Below the pieces are notes generated by a model that saw nothing but the letters and a program-made list of their open reading frames with translations, had not been told where the DNA came from and searched no databases. The position numbers and the translations under genes were made by a program. Below, piece after piece: positions 1 through 7,759 of a stretch of 64,000 nucleotides of DNA. The stretch's first letter is position 1; every line of letters begins with the position of its first letter. Origin of the DNA: JBEVJC01 sp040510375 (lineage in GTDB: Bacteria; Bacteroidota; Bacteroidia; Chitinophagales; Chitinophagaceae); assembly GCA_040510375.1 (NCBI GenBank), contig JBEVJC010000030.1, positions 30,435 through 94,434 of the forward strand. The letters are read 5' to 3'.

Positions 1-404
1 TTTCTTCGATTCGATATACTCATCGAACTGATCAAATACATCCGGCTCCCTGTTTTTTCCTTTCGTTGTTCCAGTGTAGCAATGTCGATGTCAAGTGAAA
101 AGTTCTTTTTTAGAAAGGACATTGGATTTTCTCTTGTGTTCTTCAAACGGAAGCTCAGCAAATCTTCTACCAGCCGTATCATTTTCTGCAAGTGTTCATT
201 CAACTCAGCAGCGATCCCGTACTCTGGCGGAAGATCCCCAAAGACTTTTAATAATTTCCTGTTCCAGTATTCAGGAGGAATGGCGATTTGTGTATCAACC
301 AGAGTGCGCTGGTTAGAACCCATACAATACTGAATGAAGACCAGGCTGGTCCCATTTCTTCTTTTCCAGTCTTTCTTGCAGACCGGTTTGAGTGCATATA
401 TCAT
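1..404 (-). pseudogene. tyrosine recombinase (integrase), N-terminal part, frameshifted and cut by the window edge
   Basis: Read from an ATG at 404 on the minus strand, the first ~110 codons give an arm-type DNA-binding domain typical of Bacteroidota site-specific integrases. Visible pieces are IYALKPVCKKDWKR, then GSNQRTLVDTQIAIPPEYWN, then AELNEHLQKM. Near 52-57 there is a run of six A (minus strand). After it the original frame gives nonsense, whereas the -1 frame continues sensibly as PDVFDQFDEYIESKK, the start of the SAM-like core-binding domain. One missing A in the homopolymer would restore the reading frame. This is therefore a frameshifted gene or a sequencing error. The catalytic domain lies outside the window. 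It marks a former integrative element at this edge. The family call is fairly secure; whether the gene is truly dead is not. Confidence 0.7.
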
Positions 405-590
405 GTCTTGACGTTTTTACTCTATCGTTTACTCTATGTCGGGCCTATCAAGTCATGTGAAGATAAATCGGCACCCAATCAGTATGAATCATCTAATTGG
501 TTAAAATTCAATGCCTGTGTAAGGATCTGTGAAATGATGGAAAGATGTAAAAAGAAGCCAGTTCCGCCGTCCGGTCCGCTGAAAATTAGT

Positions 591-619
591 CCCCTTCGAT
601 TGAAGGGGATTTTTGTTTT
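591..619 (+). terminator. Rho-independent terminator-like hairpin
   Basis: CCCCTTC (591-597) pairs with GAAGGGG (602-608) around a four-base loop and is followed by ATTTTTGTTTT. It would stop plus-strand transcripts, but no plus-strand gene is recognisable just upstream, so it may be left over from a lost gene. Confidence 0.6.
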
Positions 620-857
620 GGTATGCTAAGGTTTTCCATGGCGAATTACTGAGTTCGGGTAAAAGCGGATTTGGACACTTTTTAGGGGATAAAATATCTT
701 AAGTCGTTAATGAGCATTCTATGCAGAAATGCACCAGATTGAAAAAATATCAAAATCGGCTGAAAGCCTTACGGGCAGTACGTATCAACTGTTTTTTGTT
801 GAATATTTCATGGTAGGAATCCGATAAAATTCTTACATTTATGTCATCGGCGGCGGG

Positions 858-1280
858 TCATTCGTGATCTCCCAACGACAAAGACCTGAAAAGGACCTTT
901 ACGGGGTCCTTTTCGCTATTTAATGATCTTGTAAATATTCTTTCCAAGAATTCCTGCTTGGTAAGTCGGTAGAACCGGTTCCTGTAAAACAAGAGTAATT
1001 CCTTCATCTTCGATTTTCCGGTAACACCACTTCGCATCCCATCTACCAGTATCCTCACTTCGATATCTGACACGATATCGATAACAATCCTGGTTGCTTG
1101 TTCCAACCCTCCATGGATGCGCTTAGCAATAGTATCCGGGTTCTTGCTGTTGCAGATATACTGCTTCTATCAGTGCTTCCAGCTTTGCCGCATCAGGCAA
1201 GGCTGAAAAAATAGGTTTGCTGTTATGCTGGCTGACGAATAAATCCTCGACTTTTTGTTCGTTATCACCACGCGATCACC
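858..1280 (-). pseudogene. unrecognised protein, frameshifted fragment
   Basis: The minus strand carries two consecutive protein-like segments in different frames. The upstream one (about 1255 down to 1180) includes KVEDLFVSQHNSKPIF and DAAKLEALIEA. The downstream one (about 1170 down to 858) includes NPDTIAKRIHGGLEQATRI and LVDGMRSGVTGKSKMKELL. They join into one plausible protein if a frameshift is assumed near 1165-1180; the downstream frame alone has no ATG start. I do not recognise the family. It sits between the integrase remnant and the fucose operon, so it may be a remnant of the same lost element. The closing part overlaps a strong hairpin at 889-913, which makes the exact end uncertain. 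Confidence 0.35.
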
Positions 1281-1459
1281 AGTGGTTCGTTCAGACGTGA
1301 TTCTATTCGGCTTTAGTTCTTATCTTCAGGTTCAGTACTACGATAGGCTTCGGTTCCAGGTTGGATGTTATAAATCCAAGCCCAGAGCCAATCCTTTTGA
1401 AACACTATAAAAATCGCTTTCTTTAAAAGCGCCCGGATATCAAAACCAGAAACAAACGA

Positions 1460-2710
1460 ATGCAAAAGACCAATACTTCCTTCGCAATAATTTTAATAAC
1501 ATCATTGTTTTTCCTTTGGGGTTTTGCGCTCAACTTGAATCCTATTTTGATTCCACACCTGAAAAAGGCCTGCCAGCTTACAGATACTCAGTCGGCCTTT
1601 ATTGACTCAGCTTCATATATTGCCTATTTTTTAGTTGCCATCCCGGCCGGGCTTTTTATGAAACGCTTTGGATACAAAGGCGGCATCATTGTCGGGCTTT
1701 GCCTGTTTGCGATCGGTGCATTCCTTTTTTATCCGGCTGCAGAAACCCGCGATTATGCATTCTTCCTGACCGCTTTATTTATTATCGCCTGTGGACTAAC
1801 CTTTCTCGAAACTGCTGCCAACCCCTATATCACTGTGCTGGGAAATGAGGAGGGCGCAACCCGACGGATAAATTTTGCACAATCGTTTAATGGACTGGCT
1901 GCAACGCTTGCACCGCTGATTGGTGGTCAGTTTATTCTTTCAGGTACAGTATTAACCAATGACGAACTGGCCGCAATGGCTCCCGGCGACCTGAACGCCT
2001 ACCTGAACAGTGAAGCATCGGCGGTAAAAATTCCATTCCTTGTAATCGGTTTGGTGGTTTTATTGGTCGCCCTCATGCTTTGGCGAACACCTTTGCCGGA
2101 AATTGAAGAACAGGATGACGAAAGAATAATTCGGGGTTCCCTGCTAAAAGAAAAAAACCTTATGCTGGGGGTTATTGCCCAGTTCTTCTATGTTGGCGCA
2201 CAGGTATGCGTAAGCAGCTTTTTTATCCGCTTTGCAGGTCAGGTGGCAGGCATAGAAGAGAAAGCTGCTTCTGTATTCCTTTCAATAGCGCTGTTTGGTT
2301 TTATGGCAGGGAGGTTTATAGGTACTTTCCTGATGAAGTATATATCACCCTCAGGATTGCTGGCTTTTTACAGCATCATGAATGTACTTTTACTGGTCCT
2401 GGCAGTTCTGCTCCATGGCAAATTTTCGGTATACGCATTAATGGGTGTCGAGTTCTTTATGTCGATCATGTTCCCGACCATTTTCTCCCTCAGCATTCGG
2501 GGACTCGCATCAAGAACAAAGGAAGGCTCGTCTTATGTAATTATGTCGATCGTTGGTGGTGCCATTTTCCCGGTCATCATGGGAAAGATTTCAGACCTTA
2601 GTAATATTCAGATAGCATACCTGGTGCCGGCCAGCTGTTTTATCGTTATATTTTACTTTGCATTAAAGAACATCAATGTTAAATATATAAGCCGTGCTGC
2701 TACTCATTAA
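1460..2710 (+). CDS. fucP: L-fucose:H+ symporter (MFS, FucP family)
   Basis: This 416-residue inner-membrane protein imports L-fucose with a proton. It has the length and 12 hydrophobic segments of the family. Diagnostic stretches are FFLWGFALNLNPILIPHLKK in helix 1 and GLTFLETAANPYITVLG, which carries the helix-4 glutamate used in proton coupling in E. coli FucP. The start ATG at 1460 immediately precedes the typical N-terminus. It is the first gene of a tight four-gene operon (next gene 17 bp downstream) that encodes oxidative fucose breakdown, and this context supports fucose rather than glucose or galactose as substrate, since FucP, GluP and related sugar symporters look alike. No dedicated AraC/LacI-type regulator is visible beside it. 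Confidence 0.85.
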   Translation: MQKTNTSFAIILITSLFFLWGFALNLNPILIPHLKKACQLTDTQSAFIDSASYIAYFLVAIPAGLFMKRFGYKGGIIVGLCLFAIGAFLFYPAAETRDYAFFLTALFIIACGLTFLETAANPYITVLGNEEGATRRINFAQSFNGLAATLAPLIGGQFILSGTVLTNDELAAMAPGDLNAYLNSEASAVKIPFLVIGLVVLLVALMLWRTPLPEIEEQDDERIIRGSLLKEKNLMLGVIAQFFYVGAQVCVSSFFIRFAGQVAGIEEKAASVFLSIALFGFMAGRFIGTFLMKYISPSGLLAFYSIMNVLLLVLAVLLHGKFSVYALMGVEFFMSIMFPTIFSLSIRGLASRTKEGSSYVIMSIVGGAIFPVIMGKISDLSNIQIAYLVPASCFIVIFYFALKNINVKYISRAATH

Positions 2711-2727
2711 ACAACGCCTGAAAGCAT

Positions 2728-3567
2728 ATGCGGATCATTGACACACACCAGCACTTCTGGAAATTTGATCCTGTCCGTGACAATTGGATCACAGATAAGA
2801 TGCACGTTATTCAGCGCGACTTCATGCCTGCGGACCTGTTACCGGTTTTGCAGGAAAACGGCGTAAGCAGTTGCATTACCGTGCAGTCGAACCAGTCGAA
2901 AGCAGAGAATGAATTTCAGCTCGCCAATGCCTCAGAAAATAATTTCATAGCAGGAGTTGTAGGCTGGGTCGACCTGCAGTCCGCCGATATTGAAGAACAA
3001 CTGAACGAGCTTAGCAGTTTTAAAAAAATGAAAGGGTTCCGTCACGTACTGCAGGGCGAAAGGCAACGTGATTTTATGTTGCGCAGCGAATTCAAAAAGG
3101 GCATTGCGCTGCTAAACAAATTCAATTTCACATACGATATTCTGGTGTTCACGGACCAGCTGAAATACACAACGGAATTTGTAAGCCAATTTCCTGACCA
3201 GCGCTTTGTAATTGATCACCTGGCTAAACCAGATATTAAAAACGGTGACTCGGACAACTGGAAGAAAGATATTGTTGAACTGGCAAAGTATGAAAACGTT
3301 TACTGCAAAATTTCAGGGATGATAACGGAAGCAGATTGGGAAAGCTGGTCGTATAAAGATTTGGTTCCATACTTAGACATAATCGTACAATCTTTTGGAA
3401 CCAATCGTATTATGTTCGGTTCTGATTGGCCTGTATGCCTGGTTGCAGGAACACACCAGCAGGTATTGGGTGTTGTACAAAGGTATTTTTCAACCTTCAG
3501 CCGCATGGAACAGGAACTTTTCTTTTCAGGCAACGCTATCAGGTTTTATAACCTTGTTGAACATTGA
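2728..3567 (+). CDS. amidohydrolase, probable L-fuconolactonase
   Basis: This 279-residue cytoplasmic protein belongs to the COG3618 amidohydrolases. It shows the N-terminal metal-binding HxH (DTHQHFW, residues 5-11), a mid-protein histidine in IDHLAKP, and the C-terminal aspartate in MFGSDWPV. Characterised members hydrolyse L-fucono-1,5-lactone to L-fuconate, the second step of non-phosphorylated fucose oxidation. The gene lies 17 bp behind fucP and just before an SDR dehydrogenase that would make the lactone. 2-Pyrone-4,6-dicarbaxylate hydrolases belong to the same family, but the context argues for fuconolactone. The assignment is therefore by family plus neighbourhood. Confidence 0.78.
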   Translation: MRIIDTHQHFWKFDPVRDNWITDKMHVIQRDFMPADLLPVLQENGVSSCITVQSNQSKAENEFQLANASENNFIAGVVGWVDLQSADIEEQLNELSSFKKMKGFRHVLQGERQRDFMLRSEFKKGIALLNKFNFTYDILVFTDQLKYTTEFVSQFPDQRFVIDHLAKPDIKNGDSDNWKKDIVELAKYENVYCKISGMITEADWESWSYKDLVPYLDIIVQSFGTNRIMFGSDWPVCLVAGTHQQVLGVVQRYFSTFSRMEQELFFSGNAIRFYNLVEH

Positions 3568-3586
3568 ACACATAAAAAATGAAAAT

Positions 3587-4375
3587 ATGGATCTGCAATT
3601 AAAGGACAAGATTATAATTGTAACGGGGGGCGCAAAAGGAATTGGTGAAGGAATTGTAAGAGTATTGGCTGCAGAAGGCGCGGTTCCAATTATTGCGGGC
3701 CGTAGTGAATCAGATAACCAGACACTGGTCACCGAAATTATAAAATCGGGCGGAAGCAGCTTTTCGGTAGAGGCTGAATTAACAAAGCCTGAGGAATGCG
3801 AGAAGGCAGTAAATGCGGTATTAAAGAAATTTGGCAGGATCGACGGACTCGTTAACAATGCGGGGGTGAACGATGGGGTGGGTCTGGAAAATGGGGATTA
3901 CGAAAGTTTTATGAGTTCACTCCATAAAAATGTGGTTCATTACTATATGATGGCACACTATGCTTTGCCTTCACTTAAAGAAACAAAAGGTTCGATTGTT
4001 AATATCGGATCGAAGACCGCGGAAACCGGTCAGGGAAATACTTCCGCTTATGCAGCTGCAAATGGAGGCCGCAATGCGCTCACGCGCGAGTGGGCTGTTG
4101 AACTGTTGCGGTATGGAATCCGCGTTAATTCCGTTATAGTCGCGGAATGCTGGACACCACTTTATTCTAGGTGGATTGAAACATTGCCCGATCCAAAACA
4201 GAAACTTGCCGAAATAAAGTCTAAGATACCCCTGGGCAACAGGATGACAGCCGCTGAAGAGATTGCAAATGCCGTAGTTTTTTTATTATCGGCCCGATCA
4301 AGTCACACAACCGGTCAGTTAATTCATGTAGACGGAGGTTATGTTCACCTCGACAGGGCATTGGCAAAGGCATAA
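3587..4375 (+). CDS. SDR oxidoreductase, probable L-fucose dehydrogenase
   Basis: This 262-residue short-chain dehydrogenase should oxidise L-fucose to L-fucono-lactone with NAD(P)+. It has the Rossmann motif TGGAKGIG (residues 13-20), NNAG (90-93), Ser142 and Tyr155. The usual YxxxK catalytic motif reads YAAAN here, with Asn159 where lysine is expected. The C-terminus HTTGQLIHVDGGYVHLDRAL is typical of this sub-family. I chose the ATG at 3587 because it directly precedes the Rossmann fold; an upstream extension would overlap the lactonase gene. The gene is 19 bp behind the lactonase. A role at the later 2-keto-3-deoxyfuconate dehydrogenase step is possible instead. Confidence 0.72.
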   Translation: MDLQLKDKIIIVTGGAKGIGEGIVRVLAAEGAVPIIAGRSESDNQTLVTEIIKSGGSSFSVEAELTKPEECEKAVNAVLKKFGRIDGLVNNAGVNDGVGLENGDYESFMSSLHKNVVHYYMMAHYALPSLKETKGSIVNIGSKTAETGQGNTSAYAAANGGRNALTREWAVELLRYGIRVNSVIVAECWTPLYSRWIETLPDPKQKLAEIKSKIPLGNRMTAAEEIANAVVFLLSARSSHTTGQLIHVDGGYVHLDRALAKA

Positions 4376-4435
4376 CTTTAACAAACCGCGAAAGACATTT
4401 CGCCCGGTAATATTTATTTGTAAATGTAAATTGAA

Positions 4436-5458
4436 ATGAAAACCCTGGTTTGTACAAATCCGCTAAAATTTGAATACAGCGAAAGACCAAAGCCGGCTTT
4501 GTCGAAGGGAAACGCGATACTGCGCGTCCGTCGTGTTGGAATCTGCGGAACCGATTTACATGCTTACGAAGGCACACAGCCTTTTTTTAATTATCCCAGA
4601 ATTTTGGGCCATGAAATTTCGGCCGAATTGGTAGCAGCTGATGGTGCAGATGATTTTAATACCGGCGAACTGGTGTCCATTATACCTTATTTTAACTGCG
4701 GCAATTGTGTCGCTTGTCGCACAGGTAAGCCAAACTGTTGCACCAGCATCAATGTTTGTGGGGTGCATAGCGACGGGGCTATGGCGGAATACATATCCGT
4801 CCCTTCCAGTTCACTAATTCATGGAGATGGACTAACAGCTGACGCGCTCGCATTAGTGGAACCACTTGCTATAGGAGCGCATGGCGTACGAAGGGCAGCC
4901 GTTACTCCGGGTGAATTTGTACTGGTAATTGGCGCAGGCCCTATTGGGCTTGGAACCATGGAGTTTTCCCGCATTGCAGGCGGAAAAGTAATTGCGCTGG
5001 ACATAAATGAATCGAGGCTGAATTTCTGCAGCCAACAATTGAAGATAGATTACGTCATAAATGCCGCTGCATCAGATGTGGTTGACCAGTTAATGCAGAT
5101 AACTAACGGTGATATGCCTACAGTTGTGATCGACGCTACCGGCAACCAGAAGGCGATAAATAACGGGTTTAGTTATATGGCACACACCGCACGTTATGTC
5201 CTGATCGGACTACAGAAGAACGAGATCAGCTTTATGCATCCCGAATTTCATAAACGTGAAGCAACACTGATGAGCAGCCGGAATGCGACACGCGAAGATT
5301 TTATACACACGATTGCCGCCTTAAAGAACCGGCTGGTGGATCCCACAAAATATATCTCTCACCGCGTACCCTTTGATAATGTCGCCGACAGCTTTCCAAC
5401 CTGGCTTGATCGGGAAAATAAGGTGATCAAGGCAATGGTAGAATTCCCCCTTACCTAG
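4436..5458 (+). CDS. zinc-dependent alcohol dehydrogenase (MDR) of the fucose operon
   Basis: This 340-residue medium-chain dehydrogenase shows the catalytic zinc site (GICGTDLHAYEG near residues 37-48 and GHE in LGHEIS), the structural zinc cluster CGNCVACRTGKPNCC (residues ~86-100), and the nucleotide-binding VIGAGPIGLG. Relatives oxidise sugar acids and polyols, for example L-gulonate, L-galactonate, or 2-keto-3-deoxy-sugar acids. In this operon it most plausibly acts downstream of fuconate or on an alternative sugar such as galactose derivatives. It follows the SDR gene by 60 bp and is the last recognisable gene of the operon. Family is secure; substrate is inferred. Confidence 0.75.
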   Translation: MKTLVCTNPLKFEYSERPKPALSKGNAILRVRRVGICGTDLHAYEGTQPFFNYPRILGHEISAELVAADGADDFNTGELVSIIPYFNCGNCVACRTGKPNCCTSINVCGVHSDGAMAEYISVPSSSLIHGDGLTADALALVEPLAIGAHGVRRAAVTPGEFVLVIGAGPIGLGTMEFSRIAGGKVIALDINESRLNFCSQQLKIDYVINAAASDVVDQLMQITNGDMPTVVIDATGNQKAINNGFSYMAHTARYVLIGLQKNEISFMHPEFHKREATLMSSRNATREDFIHTIAALKNRLVDPTKYISHRVPFDNVADSFPTWLDRENKVIKAMVEFPLT

Positions 5459-5553
5459 AGAAATCATCTTTTATCACCTAAACCAGGAAGTTGCCGCACG
5501 CACCGGTTGGCAATACAATGTTGGTGGCAGTAAACTTTTCGTGTCCAAAGGGT

Positions 5554-6312
5554 TTAGTTTAGCAAATGCGTGTCAATTAGTTCTGTAAATTCTGTCATCA
5601 TTTTGTTTGAGATACTGTGTGTATTGTTCTCGTAAGAATGAAGAATTACTTTGAATTTGCTGTCCTTCAAAACTTGAATATGTTGTTTGACAGTATCTAT
5701 CAACACTATTTTATCCGCAAGTCCGTGGAAAACTTCAATTTTAGAAATCTGTTTTTGGGATTTCTTGCTTAAAGGTTTAATTATGCGGTTGTCCATAGTT
5801 GCAAGCAAAGGGCAGGATAAACTTACAAGGTTGTTGTAACGAATACCTATCACATAACTTAAATCACCTCCTTGTGAAGCTCCAATAATTACAGGTTTTT
5901 TTGTCGGCTTGTATTTGTCTGTTATTGCCTTGATAAATTTGCTTAATTTCTCTCCTTCTCGTAATAGTATTTTCATTTTATCATCTGTCGGAAGAGTGTA
6001 ATAGTCTGTGGGAATAATTTTAAAAAACGAATAGTTCGCCTCATCATCTGGATATTGTCCTTGTAATAATATTAGTCTGACAGGTGTTTTCAAGTCTTGT
6101 AGATACTTCCCAAATTCGTCAGGTGTTGAACCTCTCCAATGTAAACCAATTATGATTGGAATTCCATTGTCCGTTGAGCTGATGTTAATTGTTGTGTCTT
6201 TGTATTTATAACCGCTAAGTTCGTGTAGTTCTTGACTTTGAACTGATTGTTGGGCGGTTATGCGGGTCTGGAACAAAAATAATGTCAGAGTTAAAATATA
6301 AATCAGTCGCAT
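5554..6312 (-). CDS. secreted alpha/beta-hydrolase (esterase-like)
   Basis: The 252-residue product has a signal peptide (MRLIYILTLTLFLF... ending near ITAQQ) and an alpha/beta-hydrolase fold. The nucleophile elbow is GASQGG, the acid is probably in HGLADKIV, and the histidine in NNTHSIS. This resembles dienelactone hydrolases or phospholipase/carboxylesterases. A TTG upstream would add seven codons, but the ATG at 6312 gives a clean signal peptide. The gene is noticeably more AT-rich than the fucose operon beside it and stands alone between convergent neighbours, which hints at separate acquisition. Substrate unknown. Confidence 0.65.
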   Translation of the reverse strand: MRLIYILTLTLFLFQTRITAQQSVQSQELHELSGYKYKDTTINISSTDNGIPIIIGLHWRGSTPDEFGKYLQDLKTPVRLILLQGQYPDDEANYSFFKIIPTDYYTLPTDDKMKILLREGEKLSKFIKAITDKYKPTKKPVIIGASQGGDLSYVIGIRYNNLVSLSCPLLATMDNRIIKPLSKKSQKQISKIEVFHGLADKIVLIDTVKQHIQVLKDSKFKVILHSYENNTHSISNKMMTEFTELIDTHLLN

Positions 6313-6463
6313 TTTGTAAAAGTTATTTGTCAAAGTGCAGGGATTGCTGTCGTTTTATTATTGCTACCAACTATGTATTTATGTTGTAGGCCTACCCTTT
6401 TTTCGGTCAGTTTGAAAGTGTAGCCCGGGGTATGCAACACGTATGTGCTGTGAGAAAATGAAT

Positions 6464-7756
6464 CTAGTCGTGCATAATACCATTCTGCTTTTCAGGCAAC
6501 TCAATAATAAAGACAGACCCCATATTTATTGTACTTTGCGCCATGATGAAACCGTTGTGCCTGTCAACTATTTTTTTGCAAATAGATAAGCCAACTCCTG
6601 TTCCTTCAAATTCGTGATAGCTGTGGAGCCTTTTAAAAACCATAAAAATATCTTCGGCATATTTGGTATCGAATCCGATCCCATTATCAGATACCGATAT
6701 CCTGTAATAGTTTATGTTGTTCAGATTATTTTGGGGTGCCCTTAGTTCCGAAGCTTTAATTTTCTCCGATGAAATATTTACTTTAGGATCAACACCGGGT
6801 CGTCTGAATTTGATCGCATTGCTGATGAGGTTGTAGAATAACTGGCGCATTAAGCTGGGAACAGCATATAAGACAGGCAATGGATCTATATTTACCTGAG
6901 CATTTGATTTTTCTATCTCAACATCCAGTTCGACTAAAGATTCTTTTACCAGGGCATTCAGGTCAATATTTAAAAAATCTGCTGCGTCCACCGAGTGCCT
7001 CGAAAATTGAAGCAGATTGTTTATCAGCGATTGCATTCTTTGCGATGAACTGCTGATCTTGACAAGATATTTTTCTACTTCTTTTTGATCATCTTTCTGA
7101 GATAATATTTTATCACTGAAGATCATTATTTTTCTCAAAGGCTCCTGCAGGTCATGGGAAGCTACGTAAGCAAAGCGATCTAATTCTTCATTTACGACTT
7201 TAAGATGCATATTGTTTTCAACCAATTGCTTGTTTAAGAGTTTTATCTTTTCTTCAGATATCTTCCTGTCTTCAATTTCTTTTTGCAAAGACTTGTTAGC
7301 CGCTATTAATTGTGCTTCATTTGTTATTAGCTGATGATTTTTCCTGTAAAGCTCAACGAACACACCAACCTTAACCCTTAGCAGCTCGGGGTTTATCGGT
7401 TTGTAGATATAATCAACACCACCCATCCGGTATCCCTTAAAAATAAATTCCTCATCGTTGCTATAGGCCGTGATAAAAATGACAGGAATTGATTTGAGTT
7501 TATCCCGCTCATAAATGAGAGTGGCAGTTTCCAGGCCGTCCATTTCCGGCATTTGAACATCCATGAGTATAAGCGAGAAATCATGCTGATTTAACAGAAT
7601 TTTCAGAGCGGCCCTTCCGGAATTTGCCTTTACGATGTTGTAATTGTCTTTTTCCAAAATTGTCTCAATCGAAAAAAGATTGTCTTCCCGGTCGTCCACA
7701 ACCAAAATCTTAATGTCAGATTTATTAACTAAATCCGTTGTTTTTGCAACATCCAT
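6464..7756 (-). CDS. receiver-histidine kinase (REC-HisKA-HATPase)
   Basis: This 430-residue cytoplasmic protein starts with a receiver domain (residues ~15-130; acidic pair in LVVDDRED, phospho-acceptor Asp66 in LILMDVQMPEMDG, conserved Lys in YIYKPINP). A coiled coil (~140-185) follows, then a HisKA box with His201 (ASHDLQEPLRKI) and a HATPase domain ending with GTGVGLSICKK. No membrane segment is present. It lies three bases downstream of the giant HAMP kinase on the same strand, so the two are probably co-transcribed, and its receiver is a natural target for that kinase. The output is not DNA binding but further phosphotransfer, fitting a phosphorelay. Confidence 0.85.
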   Translation of the reverse strand: MDVAKTTDLVNKSDIKILVVDDREDNLFSIETILEKDNYNIVKANSGRAALKILLNQHDFSLILMDVQMPEMDGLETATLIYERDKLKSIPVIFITAYSNDEEFIFKGYRMGGVDYIYKPINPELLRVKVGVFVELYRKNHQLITNEAQLIAANKSLQKEIEDRKISEEKIKLLNKQLVENNMHLKVVNEELDRFAYVASHDLQEPLRKIMIFSDKILSQKDDQKEVEKYLVKISSSSQRMQSLINNLLQFSRHSVDAADFLNIDLNALVKESLVELDVEIEKSNAQVNIDPLPVLYAVPSLMRQLFYNLISNAIKFRRPGVDPKVNISSEKIKASELRAPQNNLNNINYYRISVSDNGIGFDTKYAEDIFMVFKRLHSYHEFEGTGVGLSICKKIVDRHNGFIMAQSTINMGSVFIIELPEKQNGIMHD

Positions 7757-7759
7757 TTA

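Larger units (their letters stand above)
405..1459. other. degenerate intergenic stretch before the fucose operon
   Basis: Apart from the hairpin at 591-619 and the broken gene at 858-1280, no intact gene is supported here. A short frame around 732-830 (plus strand) reads MHQIEKISKSAESLTGSTY and ends in a stop after about 30 codons; it looks like a protein fragment but I do not recognise it. A second hairpin, AAAAGGACC (889-897) with GGTCCTTTT (905-913), lies inside the tail of the minus-strand fragment and could end minus-strand transcripts. Between 1285 and 1450 the minus strand has short protein-like stretches in several frames interrupted by stops, as expected of decayed sequence. Confidence 0.45.

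Noticed and set aside
45..65. Programmed -1 frameshifting in the integrase at AAAAAAC
   Set aside because: The zero-frame phasing is GAA AAA ACA, not the classical X XXY YYZ phasing, so mutation or sequencing error is preferred.
3395..3586. A longer start for the SDR gene, 64 codons upstream
   Set aside because: The extension overlaps the lactonase gene in another frame and has no similarity to dehydrogenase N-termini; the ATG at 3587 begins the Rossmann fold.
5459..5590. Protein-like stretch on the plus strand (QEVAARTGWQYNVGGSKLF) after the zinc dehydrogenase gene
   Set aside because: No start codon, overlaps the end of the convergent hydrolase gene, and no recognisable family; possibly a gene remnant but not supportable.
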